Part shown: piece after piece, positions 34,528 to 44,467 of the stretch
Numbering within the stretch: position 1 is the stretch's first letter
Layout of the letters: every line of letters begins with the position of its first letter
NCBI RefSeq assembly: GCF_040183065.1
Contig: NC_091126.1
Span: 146,780,204 to 146,844,203, forward strand
Source of the DNA: Periplaneta americana
Lineage: Eukaryota; Arthropoda; Insecta; Blattodea; Blattidae
DNA: 64,000 nt
Direction: 5' to 3'
The notes under the pieces: generated by a model
Database searches by the model: none
The model's input: the letters and a program-made list of their open reading frames with translations, nothing else
What the model was told of the DNA's origin: nothing
Position numbers and translations under genes: made by a program

Positions 34528-35359
34528 GTGTATATCCAGAAACAAATCAGAGAAAAAATTTCACTGACAGATTGGACCTGAGTTGAAGCCTTTGGATCTG
34601 TCATTTGATAACAGTGCAACGAGGTCAGCCAGCAATACTGTTTATTATTTGTGTGGGTAACTACTTCACACAGCAGAGAAAAGATTTTTACAATGTAAGG
34701 AATGTTTGAAGTCTTTGCAGAGAGAAGAGGCTGAAATTAGTTTCGACTTACAGCATCTTAATACAATAGGGGACTTTGAAGAAACGACAATTTTTTTTTT
34801 AAATATCCTTCTCTGGCTTTTTATGATATAATAAAAAGAATCGATACAACTCTTGAAAATAAGTTAAATAAAGACAACGCATTGTGGAATGATGTATTTT
34901 CAGATTGATGATGTATGAACTCCCTGTTTTCCGGTCGTGTTGTTCAGAGGAGCACTTATTTGTATATTTACCTCAACTGGTAATTCTCTATATTAAGTGT
35001 CGGTTCATTTTCCGCGCTAAAGAAATATCAAGAAAAAAGAAATCTAAGACAAGTGCAAAATCCACGCGGAAACTCGCAAAGCTTTCTTCTACTTAGAGGT
35101 AAGATTTTTTTCCACTCAGTTTCGTAATTTGTTTAGTTTAGTTTCATAGAAATAATTGTTCTCTTTTTGGAAAATAAAACGCATGCCTCTTCCCATACAA
35201 TGACGATGTAGTGTGAGTGGAGAAAATATTCTCTCTCCCTTTAAACATGGTCGAACCAGGGCGGTTAAATCACAGCTTTACACGGAGCGTCACACCAAAC
35301 ATAGCTAGCACCATCACGTGGTGGAAACGGTGAACTACAACAGTTCCCTCACAAGGTAA
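34528..35359. other. No gene assigned
   Basis: The plus-strand frame at 34905-35096 ends in a lysine/serine-rich stretch just before a GTAAG, but I do not recognise it. Confidence 0.3.
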
Positions 35360-35418
35360 CCGTCCCAGGTCGTGCTGCTTGAATTGAATTAAAAATGTAT
35401 ATTTAAGCTAATTTTCGT

Positions 35419-35560
35419 TCATTTTTTTATTTATTTTATTTTATTGCGTTATTTTACGACGCTGTATCAACATCTAGGTTATTTAGCGTCTGAATGAAAT
35501 GAAAGTGATAATGCTGGTGAAATGAGTCCGGGGTCCAGCACCGAAAGTTACCCAGCTTTT
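35419..35560 (-). mobile_element. 5'-truncated SINE family B, with an empty site at the paralogous arm
   Basis: Only the 3' part of family B is present (from GTTACCCAGC to the T-rich tail on the plus strand). TTTTCGTT lies on both sides. The inverted paralogue near 37886 reads through without the insertion, giving an empty-site comparison. Confidence 0.85.
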
Positions 35561-35985
35561 CGTTTGTTAAGAAACGTGATGATAGTCGTTCGTTACGCAT
35601 TTTCCTGGTTTACGAAATATGACTTGAAAATCGATGCTACTTATGCCGCTTCTTGCGTGCACTTGGATCCTCATAGTTCCGCGACACCGTAACACAGCTC
35701 TCTCATTAATGCTCTAGTCTATTTTTTTCTCTTATCTTACATTAGTATAGTAATCTTGCTGAAATACAAATTCAATTTGCATTTAAAATAAATGTATTAA
35801 CTTCGTGACTCACCTTAAATTTGAATCAGAGACCGGAACTGTAGGACAATGCCTTTTTAAATGTGTTAAATCTATCTTCATTTTGAAAGTAAATATGTAC
35901 GAATTGTGATTGGAACGTACAGTTTTATATTCAAAGATAAAACACACATGTTAGGCCAATTATGCAGTGTTCATAGATTTGATAA

Positions 35986-36243
35986 GAAACATAAAAGATT
36001 ATATATTACAGTTATATGAACACTAATAAATTTAATATAATTATTAAAGAAATTAGTAATAGACATGTTTCGGAGATGCTTCTCCATCTTCAGTGACTAT
36101 TTACCACGACGGATGGTTCAGGTGATCGAACCGCGTTATTGCTTGGCTTAAAGGAGTCTGACTGTCTATTACTAATTTCTTTAATAATTATATTAAATTT
36201 ATTAGTGTTCATATAATTGTAATATATAATCTTTTATGTTTCG
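35986..36243 (-). ncRNA. Hairpin element with hammerhead-ribozyme-like core (Penelope-type?)
   Basis: The arms 35986-36064 and 36164-36243 are near-perfect 79-bp reverse complements. On the minus strand, between them, CTGAAGA (36093-36087) is followed by GGAGA-AGCA-TCTCC (a 5-bp stem with a 4-base loop) and then GAAAC (36071-36067) and ATGTC. This order matches the hammerhead core CUGANGA, stem II, GAAA, and a GUC cleavage site. Penelope-like retroelements are known to carry such motifs. An extra unpaired U precedes stem II. The stem I partner lies in the other arm about 90 bases away, so activity is uncertain. Confidence 0.45.
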
Positions 36244-36823
36244 TACAGTTTTATGTTGCCTTTTTCAGCCTTTTTAAATATAAATGCCTAATTTACAAAA
36301 TAAATGCTTTTTTTCCTTTTTTTGATTATTTATATATTATTTATTTATTTATTATTAAAAATTGCCTACAGGTATATTTTAATTTATTTCTATAACCGCT
36401 ACAATGAAAGTGACTTCACCGAATGTATATTGTTTTTCAGTCAATTCATATTCTCTTTGTAACTATGAGTGCTGCCGTGCAAAAATGTATAACAGTAAGC
36501 GGTTTAATAATCGCTTGTGTTTATATGACAAGGCAACAATGAGTGACGGTCTAATGTTATTTTTAACGGTTGTCTTTCAGTTTTCATTGCGACGTTGTTG
36601 TAGATAGCTAAATATTTCATATCGCAACATATCAGTACAACCAAACACAAAAATGCACTTTCCAAGGCTACTGGGAAGAAGATTTTCTTTCCTTCCAACA
36701 GTAATTGCAACATTAAGTCGAAAATCTCAATTTGCATTCGACTTATGTAAAGCTTTTCTTGCTGCCGAAATCTCTTCGTGGAAAGTGAAAGGTTGTGGGT
36801 CTAGTGCAAGGTTTTTGTAATTG

Positions 36824-36930
36824 CCTTTTATTGCGTATTTTAGCTATTAATAATGCCTTTTTGCCTGCCTATTTTAGCTATTTATGATGTCTTTTTGCCT
36901 ACCTATTTTAATGATTCATAATGCCTAAAA
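36824..36930. repeat. Three diverged tandem copies of a unit of about 37 bp
   Basis: CCTATTTTAGCTATT followed by ATGCCTTTTTGCC recurs with changes. Confidence 0.6.
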
Positions 36931-37620
36931 CTTCGGTCTCTGAATATGATAGTGTGGATTCGAAATGAAGTGGTCGGGACAAAGAGCCAATAAACAGTGC
37001 AAATATTTTATACAGGCTCGTCTTTCACACTTTTCTGTAACACATACACATACTCTTTCCAACATGCAACATTGTTGCAAGGACATTATCAAACTTTCAA
37101 TCCACACTTCTGCCACGCGTATATTAACATGCCTTTGAGAACAGGTGAATGAAACGGTGATACACCTTAGAATGTAATGTCATTATGAAGCCCCTATCGT
37201 GGAATGTGTCTGGAATGTTTTTACAGATAATTTTATGTCTGAAATACTCTTCTAGCCTTCGAATTACATTGCCTGAAAGACTACACATTCAAGGGATTGC
37301 ACAAATCTTTTAGTTTTTGGAGGAATAATTTGTGTTTTAATTTTCTTACTATGTAAAGTATTGATTATTTCTTCATCAGTAAATATAGTGTCATCTATCT
37401 GACCACTCCAGGAATCCAGAAGTAGTAGCATGCCTTTCTTAAGATCAGGGAAAAATACATCTCTTAACCATATTCTCACGTGATTTTTGTCACTTTACCG
37501 GAACTTCTTGCATCGACCACGACATTAAATGGCTTATCTTTGTCTACACATTGTTTTACTTTAGGTCAAAATTCCCCTTTCGGTTCTTGAAAGCATACCT
37601 AAGAGTCGTATTCCTAGACT
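36925..37620 (-). pseudogene. DDE_1 (pogo-like) transposase remnant
   Basis: On the minus strand the frame near 37550 reads VVVDARSSGKVTKI. After a frameshift it becomes RIWLRDVFFPDLKKGMLLLL, followed by DSWSGQIDD. The second catalytic aspartate of the DDE_1 superfamily normally sits in such an LLLDSW block. Downstream are IIPPKTKRFVQSLE, matching the IPP-T-IQPLD block, and a weakly similar C-terminal part at 36925-37116. Stops and frameshifts show decay. Confidence 0.7.
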
Positions 37621-37942
37621 TCCAGCAGCACCCCTATGAATTTGGACTGTGTATGAATGAGTGACAGATGTCATGGATTGCACTACTACTGTATTAATGT
37701 GAGTTTAGAGAAAAAATTGACTAGAGCATTAATGCGAGAGCTCTGATACGGTGTTGCGGAACCATGAGGATCTGAGTGCGTGCAAGAAACGGCATAGGTA
37801 GCAACGATATTCAAATCAATGTATTTCGTAAAAGAGGAAAAAGCGAAACGAACGACTATCGACATTTCTTAACGAAAGAAAATTAGCTTGAATATGCATT
37901 TTTATTCAATTCAAACTATACGACCTGGGACAGTTCCCTTGT

Positions 37943-38280
37943 TAGTGATTTACCCGCCAGTCTATCGTGCTCTGTAGTGAACAAGGTTCTGAAATTAGCT
38001 ACAAGGGTCGGCCCAGTTTTAATGTTAAATGTTATGTTTTATTTAACGACGCTTGCAACTGCAGAGGTTATATCAGCATCGCCGGATGTGCCGGAATTTT
38101 ATCCCGCAGGAGTTCTTTTACATGACAGTAAATCTACTGACATGAGTCTGTCGCATTTAAGTACACTTAAATGTCATCGACCTGGCCCGGGATCGAACCC
38201 GCAACCTTGGGCATAGAAGGCCAGCGCTATACCAACTCGCCAACCTTGTCGACGGTCCGGTTTTTTTTTTTGGCACTACT
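37943..38280 (-). repeat. Third copy of the 23-kb tRNA-headed repeat, split by a SINE
   Basis: CCAGTCTATCGTGCTCTG and the following 60 bp match the right arm at 23340-23400. The match stops at 38020 and resumes at 38253 with CGGTCCGG and a T run before GGCACTACT. The gap is filled by a family A SINE. Confidence 0.75.
38021..38252 (-). mobile_element. SINE family A, near full length
   Basis: On the minus strand the tRNA-like head (GAGTTGGTATAGCGCTGG, B box GGTTCGATCCC) is followed by the same segment as at 2009-2142. A tail follows containing, on the plus strand, TTTAACGACGCTTGCAACTG. Diverged 12-bp direct repeats flank it (CGGCCCAGTTTT and CGGTCCGGTTTT). Confidence 0.85.
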
Positions 38281-38289
38281 GTACCTATA

Positions 38290-38684
38290 TTGATCAAAAA
38301 ACTGAAATTAAGAAAGATTCATAAGCTTTGTAGATGTTAGTGATAGTATAGCTGAGAGAATATCCAATGTCAACTTCAATTATTTAGAGGAATTTGATTG
38401 TAATAATAAATTAATAGCACAAACTTACGACAGGGTTTCTGTTAATACTGACTTGGCAGCCAGAGTTAAATCTAAGTGTCCTCAAGCAATCCTTAGTGTT
38501 TATTATGCCCATTAACTAAATCTGGTATTATAAGACTATAAAATGTAGCAATAAATGTAAAATCTTTTTTTCTTCATCTTCTAAAAGATTCAACATTCTC
38601 AATGAAGTTGTAGACAGTTGTTCCCTTCTGTTGCTCTAATTAGATGGCTTGTTGAAATTATCCAAAGTAAAAATGAAGGATGGG
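38290..38684 (+). pseudogene. hAT (ZMYM1-like) transposase fragment
   Basis: The translation reads ERFISFVDVSDSIAERI, then KLIAQTYDRVSVNTDLAARV and KSKCPQAILSVYYAHxLNLV. It matches the hAT block usually written L-AQTYDGA--M-G-GVQ and then the HCYAH-LNLV block. It is a different part of the same transposase type as at 2590-4335, so the two may derive from related elements. Stops are present and both ends are missing. Confidence 0.8.
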
Positions 38685-39080
38685 TAGAATGGTGAAAAAT
38701 TCTCTCCAGCACCGGAACTCGAACCCGGGTTTTCAGCTCTACATGCTGATGCTTTATCCACTAAGCCGCACCGGATTCTAGTTCCGTTGCTGGATTGAAT
38801 CCCTCTCAGTTTAAGTTCTACCTCTCTGTTCCTCTTTGATGGCCTACCCTTATATACTGTGTCACAGAATATGTGACAGTGGCACAATGTCCAACATACT
38901 ATATACAGAGATGCATTCATTACGAGTGACTAAGTGGCCAGGATCCGACGGAATGAGCACAGTTTTGAATCTCAAAGTGATTATTTACGTGCACCACATT
39001 ATTATGATGTACCGAAGTACATGGTATATACATATCATATGTACTTTGGTACATCATAATAACAAAATAATAGAGACAAA
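38685..39080 (-). mobile_element. SINE family D, single diverged copy
   Basis: On the plus strand, CGAACCCGGGTTTTCAGCTC and CTTTATCCACTAAGCC mark the reversed tRNA-like head. The body then runs through GGATCCGACGGAATGAGC to GATGTACCGAAGTACAT, the same hairpin as in the tandem array, followed by an extra GTACTTTGGTAC hairpin. It is a solitary, older copy. Confidence 0.85.
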
Positions 39081-39109
39081 TTAATGGAGTTGTTTGATCA
39101 CATTATTTT

Positions 39110-40576
39110 TATATGAGTGCTACTGTATTTGACCATGAAACACGGTATTATGCAGCACGTTTAAAAACATTCTTACTAATTCTGACTCAGGAACTGGATC
39201 AAGAGTCTATGGCATCAGACCAACAGTCAGCTTAAGTTTTCCTTTGGGCAAACATGCCACTGTTTTTCAAACAGAAATTTACGCCATTATTCACTGTGTT
39301 CATGAAAATATAAGAGCTTATACAGGGAAGCAGATTCATATATTCTCGAACAGCCTGGCTGCCCTTATGGCTTTAAATTGCCATATTGTTACTTCAGGAC
39401 TCGTTCTTAACTGCCTCAATATACTTTCGACCCTGGCAGAACAGAATGAGGTTAAACTCATCTGGGTCCCAGGCAGTGAGGGAAGTGTGAAAAAACCAGA
39501 AGGAATATGCTACCCAAAGATTTTCCTCTGGCATACCTCGATTTAAAAAAAAGGCCTACCCCCTCCCTTACAACATAGCCATAAAAGATGTATACAATAA
39601 ATTGTTTCGTGCAGTCAGTAATGCGAATCTTTGAAGCTTAAACAACATATTACATTTCTTAGTAAAATAATTTCAAGTTACTTCAATTATTTACTAGATC
39701 ATTTTACAATGTCCTTTGAGACTTATTTAAAATAATGTTAAAGCTTCAAAGTGCCTTACTTAATTATTAATAAAAAGTGCAACAAAAAAAAGACACAATC
39801 GCTAAATTGGCAACAATGGCCACAGCCTTCTATACTTGAGATACTACCATTGTAAGCATTCCAGGGGTTGAGCTTATCAAATAAACGTGTCCAAATACAC
39901 ATTGAATACAGTTCTAGAAGGCTGTGGTTTAGATTTACGAAGCAAACAGATAGTACTCTTTGCTGTGAAGAAATGTATAAACAAATTTTTACGATCACAT
40001 TTTTTCAGTGACGGTATGTCATTTTTCACTAACGGTATGTTTTCTGGCCATAGAAACCAGTGGCGGTATTCCATACCGTCGCATACCGTTTCACTTCCCT
40101 CACTGGTCTCAGGGCATTGTGGTATTGAGGGAAACGAAAAAGCTGACGAACTTGCAAGACAAGTTGCGGTTACAAAATATATTGGACCAGAGCCAGCTCT
40201 TAGAATACCTAGGTGCTCTGTCAGAGAGGCAATTAAAAAGTGGTCCAAGGTTCAACACTACAAAACCTGGATCAAGACACCAGGTATCAACCATGGGAAA
40301 CAATTTATTATTAGACCATGCAACAAAAGAGCTGAAATATTACATCAATGTAATAGATTTCAGCTGAGAGCAATTACAGCTTTTCTTGCGGGTCATGCTC
40401 CTTTGAAAAAGCATCTTAATATAAAATGTATACTTCAAGGTACCAGTAACCTTGACTGTAGATGCTACGGGAAGGAGATTGAAACAGCCCAGCACATCAT
40501 TTGCTCCTGCTATGCATTGGCTCACAGAAGATACTTTATCTTTGGGAAACAATCTCTAAGAACCAAAAGATTTTGA
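39110..40576 (+). pseudogene. LINE RNase H domain and C-terminus, split by a MITE
   Basis: The RNase H fold opens at about 39174 (SDSGTGSRVYGIRP, with the first catalytic block degraded). It continues through TVFQTEIYAIIHCVHENIRA (the glutamate block), IHIFSNSLAALMAL (SNS replaces the catalytic SDS) and KLIWVPG. After an inserted MITE it resumes as HCGIEGNEKADELARQVAV. The tail has CRCYGKEIETAQHIICSCYA, the zinc-knuckle-like end found in Jockey/R1-group LINEs. The reverse transcriptase part is absent, so this is a 3' fragment. Confidence 0.85.
39474..40105. mobile_element. hAT-type MITE inserted in LINE RNase H
   Basis: The inverted ends start CAGTGAGGGAAGTG. The 8-bp target duplication is GTCCCAGG (39466-39473) and GTCTCAGG (40106-40113), with one mismatch. 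Removing the element and one duplication restores IWVPGHCGIEGNE. Several CGGTATG repeats near the right end may be transposase sites. No protein is encoded. Confidence 0.9.
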
Positions 40577-40704
40577 ACTGAGTTCTATATCTGGACTGTA
40601 CGCCTTAATCAAGGTAACAGGCCTGATGAATCGGTATTAAATCATAAACAAAGGTAGCACACTAAGCCTAAAGCTGCCGTGCATCCAGAGTAATGACGGG
40701 CCTA

Positions 40705-41268
40705 CAGAGGTGTGAAAATTATTAGAATAATCTTAATTTTAAAGGTTTTTTAATAGTTCCTTCACAAATATTCATTGAATTGATGAATATTGGTATATAA
40801 TATTACTATACTGATGTAGGATATATTTACTATTAACAATGCCGGAAAGCATTGTTGTACATTGGTTTTTTTCTTATTTTACAATTTTTATGAGAATTCA
40901 GAAATTATTATATTATGTTGGAGGAATTGGAAACATAAAAAATTAATTAAGAAATGCTTTAAACAAATTGTTCTTTGCGTTTACATTGTTGTGAAGGTTC
41001 AAATGAACGTATGCATCTGTTTTGTGCATATAATTTTTTATGTTTCCAATTCCACCAACATAATATAATAATTTCTGAATTCCCATAACAAATGGAAAAT
41101 AAGAAAAATACCAATGTACAACAATGCTTTCCGGCATTGTTAGTAGTAAATATATCCTACATCAGTATAGTAATATATACCAATATTCATCAATTCAATT
41201 AATATTTGTGAAGGAACTATTAAAAAACCTTTAAAATTAAGATTATTCTAATAATTTTCACACCTCTG
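40705..41268. mobile_element. Foldback MITE with 240-bp arms, TA target
   Basis: The two arms (about 40705-40945 and 41025-41268) are near-identical reverse complements. They start CAGAGGTGTGAAAATTATTA and are separated by a loop of about 80 bp. TA flanks both ends (40703-40704 and 41269-41270), placing it with Tc1/mariner-type MITEs. Confidence 0.9.
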
Positions 41269-41270
41269 TA

Positions 41271-42339
41271 ATTGTGGGAGGGGGGAAATTCTGAATTCAA
41301 TTTTCTGATGGAGTGTTTTCATATTGCATTATAAAAGCAGACATTTTTTTTTTTTCAAAATTCTGCTTTCCCCCGAAAAAAAAAAAGAGAACGATTGAAT
41401 AACTTTATGATATCTTACTGTGTTAACTTTGGAATCTACCTGGCTGACTAGTTTCGAAGTGGTATCATTCATCGTCCAAAGCCTAGTGAAGATCCTGGTC
41501 TTCTGGTTTCCTGTTGTGTTGGGGTGTGTTCATGACTGTATTGAACAATGAATAAGAACTTTTGACATTGAATAATTTCAAGGGCAAAATTGTTCCGGGA
41601 CCAGGTATTAATCCAAGCTAGATTTGTATAGCTTTCGGCATTGTTCATTTCCAAAAAAGGATGAAGATTTAAAAAAATGTTTAAATAGGCTTTGTAATGA
41701 TTTTGATTCTTTGTGAGAAAGAAAATCTGCATCTGACTGGTACAATAAGAAGCAGCAGATAAGTGATGGGAAAAATAGAATGCCATAGACCAGTGGTCGT
41801 TAGCACTCGCTGAAATGGGTAATGGGTAAGCAGTGTATCGCAATATGCACCATCATGCAGAAGGGAGAGAGAGAGAGGAAGCATACCCACCAGCAGCCAC
41901 GGATGCACACTAGCGCAATGTCTTATCTGTGGGTAAGAGATGCTAGCCCGAGGGTGCACTGTGCTGATGACCACTGCCATAGACCCTACTTGGAAATAAT
42001 TAGCAACTTCTTAGTCCAAATTCATGACAGATTTTCTGATCTAAATCACATGCACTTTTTTGGATTTTAGATTTCAATAAATTTGCAGACTACTCCATTA
42101 CTTTCCCACTTTGTTTCCTCCAAAACAATACCCCTTATATAATCAACATTTTACTCACTAGGGCCATCTGTCTGAACTTTCTTATATTTCCGGTACAGAA
42201 TCTTTAAAATTAGAATCTGCGTCATATTAAAAGTGAAGAGAGAAAAGCGAAGAGACCCATTCGTATCAATCTGAAGAAGCACAACTTGGATTCCAAGGAA
42301 GAGAAGAACAGACATCAGTTACAAGCTCTGAGTTTTCAC
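41271..42339. other. No gene; SINE F tail fragment at about 41569-41618
   Basis: ATAATTTCAAGGGCAAAATT plus GTTCCGGGACCAGGTATTAA match the SINE F units at 51.5 kb. The stretch at 41410-41530 looks like an interspersed repeat but could not be classified. Confidence 0.4.
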
Positions 42340-42620
42340 CTTCGTACCACTCGGAACAGCAGTAAAGCAGTGTGGATTCTGACTTCAAATCGAAGCCTTC
42401 TGCTGCTCAAACTCACTTGCCTCTACCAAAATTATCTTCAGCAGCTTTCAGGACAGCCACCTCGAGGAGAGACGTGGCTCTAATTGTGACAGCTATGCTA
42501 CAAGACGCGAGAATAGTAAAGGTCTTATAATAGATGGTCACGAGAGAAATGAAGATTGGAGATAAAATTCAAAAAGAAGAAACACCTAATAATAAGTTCA
42601 TTCGAACAGTATATCTTGCC
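42340..42620 (+). pseudogene. Fragment of an unidentified transposon-associated protein
   Basis: The translation PLPKLSSAAFRTATSRRDVA, then LIVTAMLQDARIVKG and LIIDGHERNED, resembles a region found in many repetitive insect proteins, where an LxD-G block is followed by V-I-D-K. The match is from memory and weak. Both ends are lost. Confidence 0.35.
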
Positions 42621-42755
42621 CATTTTGAATCTTGCGTACACTACTCATGTCCAGGACATGAGAGAGCTAGAGTGATACTGATATTGAAGATAATGAGAAT
42701 AAAATATGACTACAATGATGAAGAGAAATATTCACTACCATGAGTAACAACTTAA

Positions 42756-43630
42756 GGGGTTAGGTACAGCTTAAAGCAGTAACATTTTTGGAAATATTCA
42801 ACATTTTCTTCCTCCATTATTGCATCTTGTACAATAATGAAAATTGGTACGTGTAAAATACTGTCCTTCTGCTATATGAAAAAAATATTTTTACGATTTA
42901 AAAAGAACTACTTATATATATTTTTTTAAATTAAAAATGGTGGCAGTTCACTGTGCAGTGATGAAGCATTTCCCTCATAACTCATAAACTTGTTAACTTT
43001 TTCATGTTCTCTCTCTTTTATTTTATTGCTGAAACTCATGTTTAAAATATCATGCTCTTTCAACTACATTCCTTTATAAATATTTTTTTTTTATTTTGTG
43101 TTAGAAGAAAATACTGATATTTGACCATTTTTAAACATGAATTTATTTTTTATCACACAATCTATCAAAGGCAGAGAAGTGATCTTGCATCATATCGTCC
43201 CTCCTCTGGCAAACTAGCGAAAGTGACAAATAAGCGCCCCTGCTCTTAAGGTCTATATTGTACTTAGTACTTAGTACAATATAGACCTTAAGTGCAGGGG
43301 CGCTTATTTGTCACTTTCGCTAGTTTGCCAGAGGAGGGACGATATTGTATATATGACATACATAAATACATACAAAAAATTTCATCACAGAATGTGGGAC
43401 AGTTTTTTTTAGTTATGTGGGAAATGCTTCATCACTGCACAGTGAAATGAATTTAAAAAAAAAAAAAATTTAATTGTAAAAATATATATATATATATATT
43501 TTTTTTTTCATATAGCAGAAGGACAATGTTTTACACATACTAATTTTCATTATTGTACAAGATACAGTAATGGAGGAAAAAAATGTTGAATATTTCCAAA
43601 ATTTTACTACTGTAAGCTGTACCTAACCCC
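42756..43630. mobile_element. piggyBac-type MITE with TTAA target
   Basis: TTAA flanks both ends (42752-42755 and 43631-43634). The inverted repeats start GGGGTTAGGTACAGCTTA and extend imperfectly for about 240 bp. A TTAA target is diagnostic of piggyBac-type transposition. A second palindrome lies at its centre. No transposase is present. Confidence 0.9.
43192..43345. repeat. 154-bp palindrome nested in the piggyBac-type MITE
   Basis: Arms of 72 bp (43192-43263 and 43274-43345) differ at only one position around the 10-base centre TTAGTACTTA. The arms start ATATCGTCCCTCCTCTGGCA. Confidence 0.95.
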
Positions 43631-44029
43631 TTAACCACAATTTTCTGTCCACAGATACGTCCACACCACATTAAGGCCTACATCCATTTTATTAGCTGTC
43701 TAATGTCTGTAAGTAATAAAATACCTCCTCAATTTTTGCCAGCTAAACAAACATAGTCAACGCAATTGTATTTGAGCAAATTTTCTCAGTTATACAGTAC
43801 CGGTACATGTACTTTCTGTTAGAAAAGATGAAAGTACGTAAAGAAGTATATTCCAACATTTGAAAACTGCAGCACACTGTATAAACTCGGATTTAAATCT
43901 ACAATTCATCTTAGTTGAATTCAAAATTAAAGCAATAAATGCCGCTCAAATTTCGTTCCAAAATGGTATGTTAAAGGGATGTCTATTTCTTTCTCATTAA
44001 AATATTTGGTGTCACGTAGTAAATCTTGG

Positions 44030-44420
44030 ACTTCAAGAACCTTTCTTAAAAGATGTTATTCGTATTAGCATTCCTCTTGTTCCATTGGAAGCCGTAAAAA
44101 ATAATTTGGACCACAAAGCTGGCAGTTTTCACGATGATGTTCAAGGTCTTTTTGCATACATCGAGACAATATATGCAAGAGGCTGTCTAGCAAGTGGCAG
44201 AAGAGAGTTACCTCCAAAATTTCCACCTGCACTTTGAAATATCTATGGCTAAGAGATAAACAGAGCGCAGAGTACTAATAATTATGTGGAAGGGTAGCAC
44301 TTCTGTTTTCAAAAAATCATTAGCACACATCATTCAAATATTCGGAAGTTTTTGGAGCACAATGAAAAAAATCATTCGTAGATCCAAAAGGCAACTCTAT
44401 CCGCAGGACATGTAAACACC
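44030..44420 (+). pseudogene. MULE transposase C-terminal remnant
   Basis: The translation reads FHDDVQGLFAYIETIYARGC, then RRELPPKFPPAL, NIYG, AQSTNNYVEG and HFCFQKIISTHHSNIRKFLE. MULE transposases end with a Y-E-TYIGR block, FP--LWN, RTNN-VEGWH and a P-I--FL helix in this order. Two stops interrupt it and the catalytic domain is absent. Confidence 0.8.
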
Positions 44421-44467
44421 CTGAAGCAACAGTAACTAGAATAAATTGTGGGAAGATATCATATATA

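Larger units (their letters stand above)
35360..37945. mobile_element. pogo-like element remnant with long inverted repeats
   Basis: About 35360-35770 and 37660-37945 are diverged inverted repeats. Shared landmarks are CCCAGGTCGT, TTGAATTGAATAAAAATG-like and GCATTAATGCTCTAGTC. A DDE_1 transposase fragment on the minus strand lies just inside the right repeat. The left arm is interrupted by a truncated SINE B, and a hairpin element lies between the arms. The ends and target duplication were not resolved. Confidence 0.6.

Noticed and set aside
42534..42743. Small plus-strand frame as a host gene
   Set aside because: It continues a weak transposon-associated similarity and has no start or splice support.
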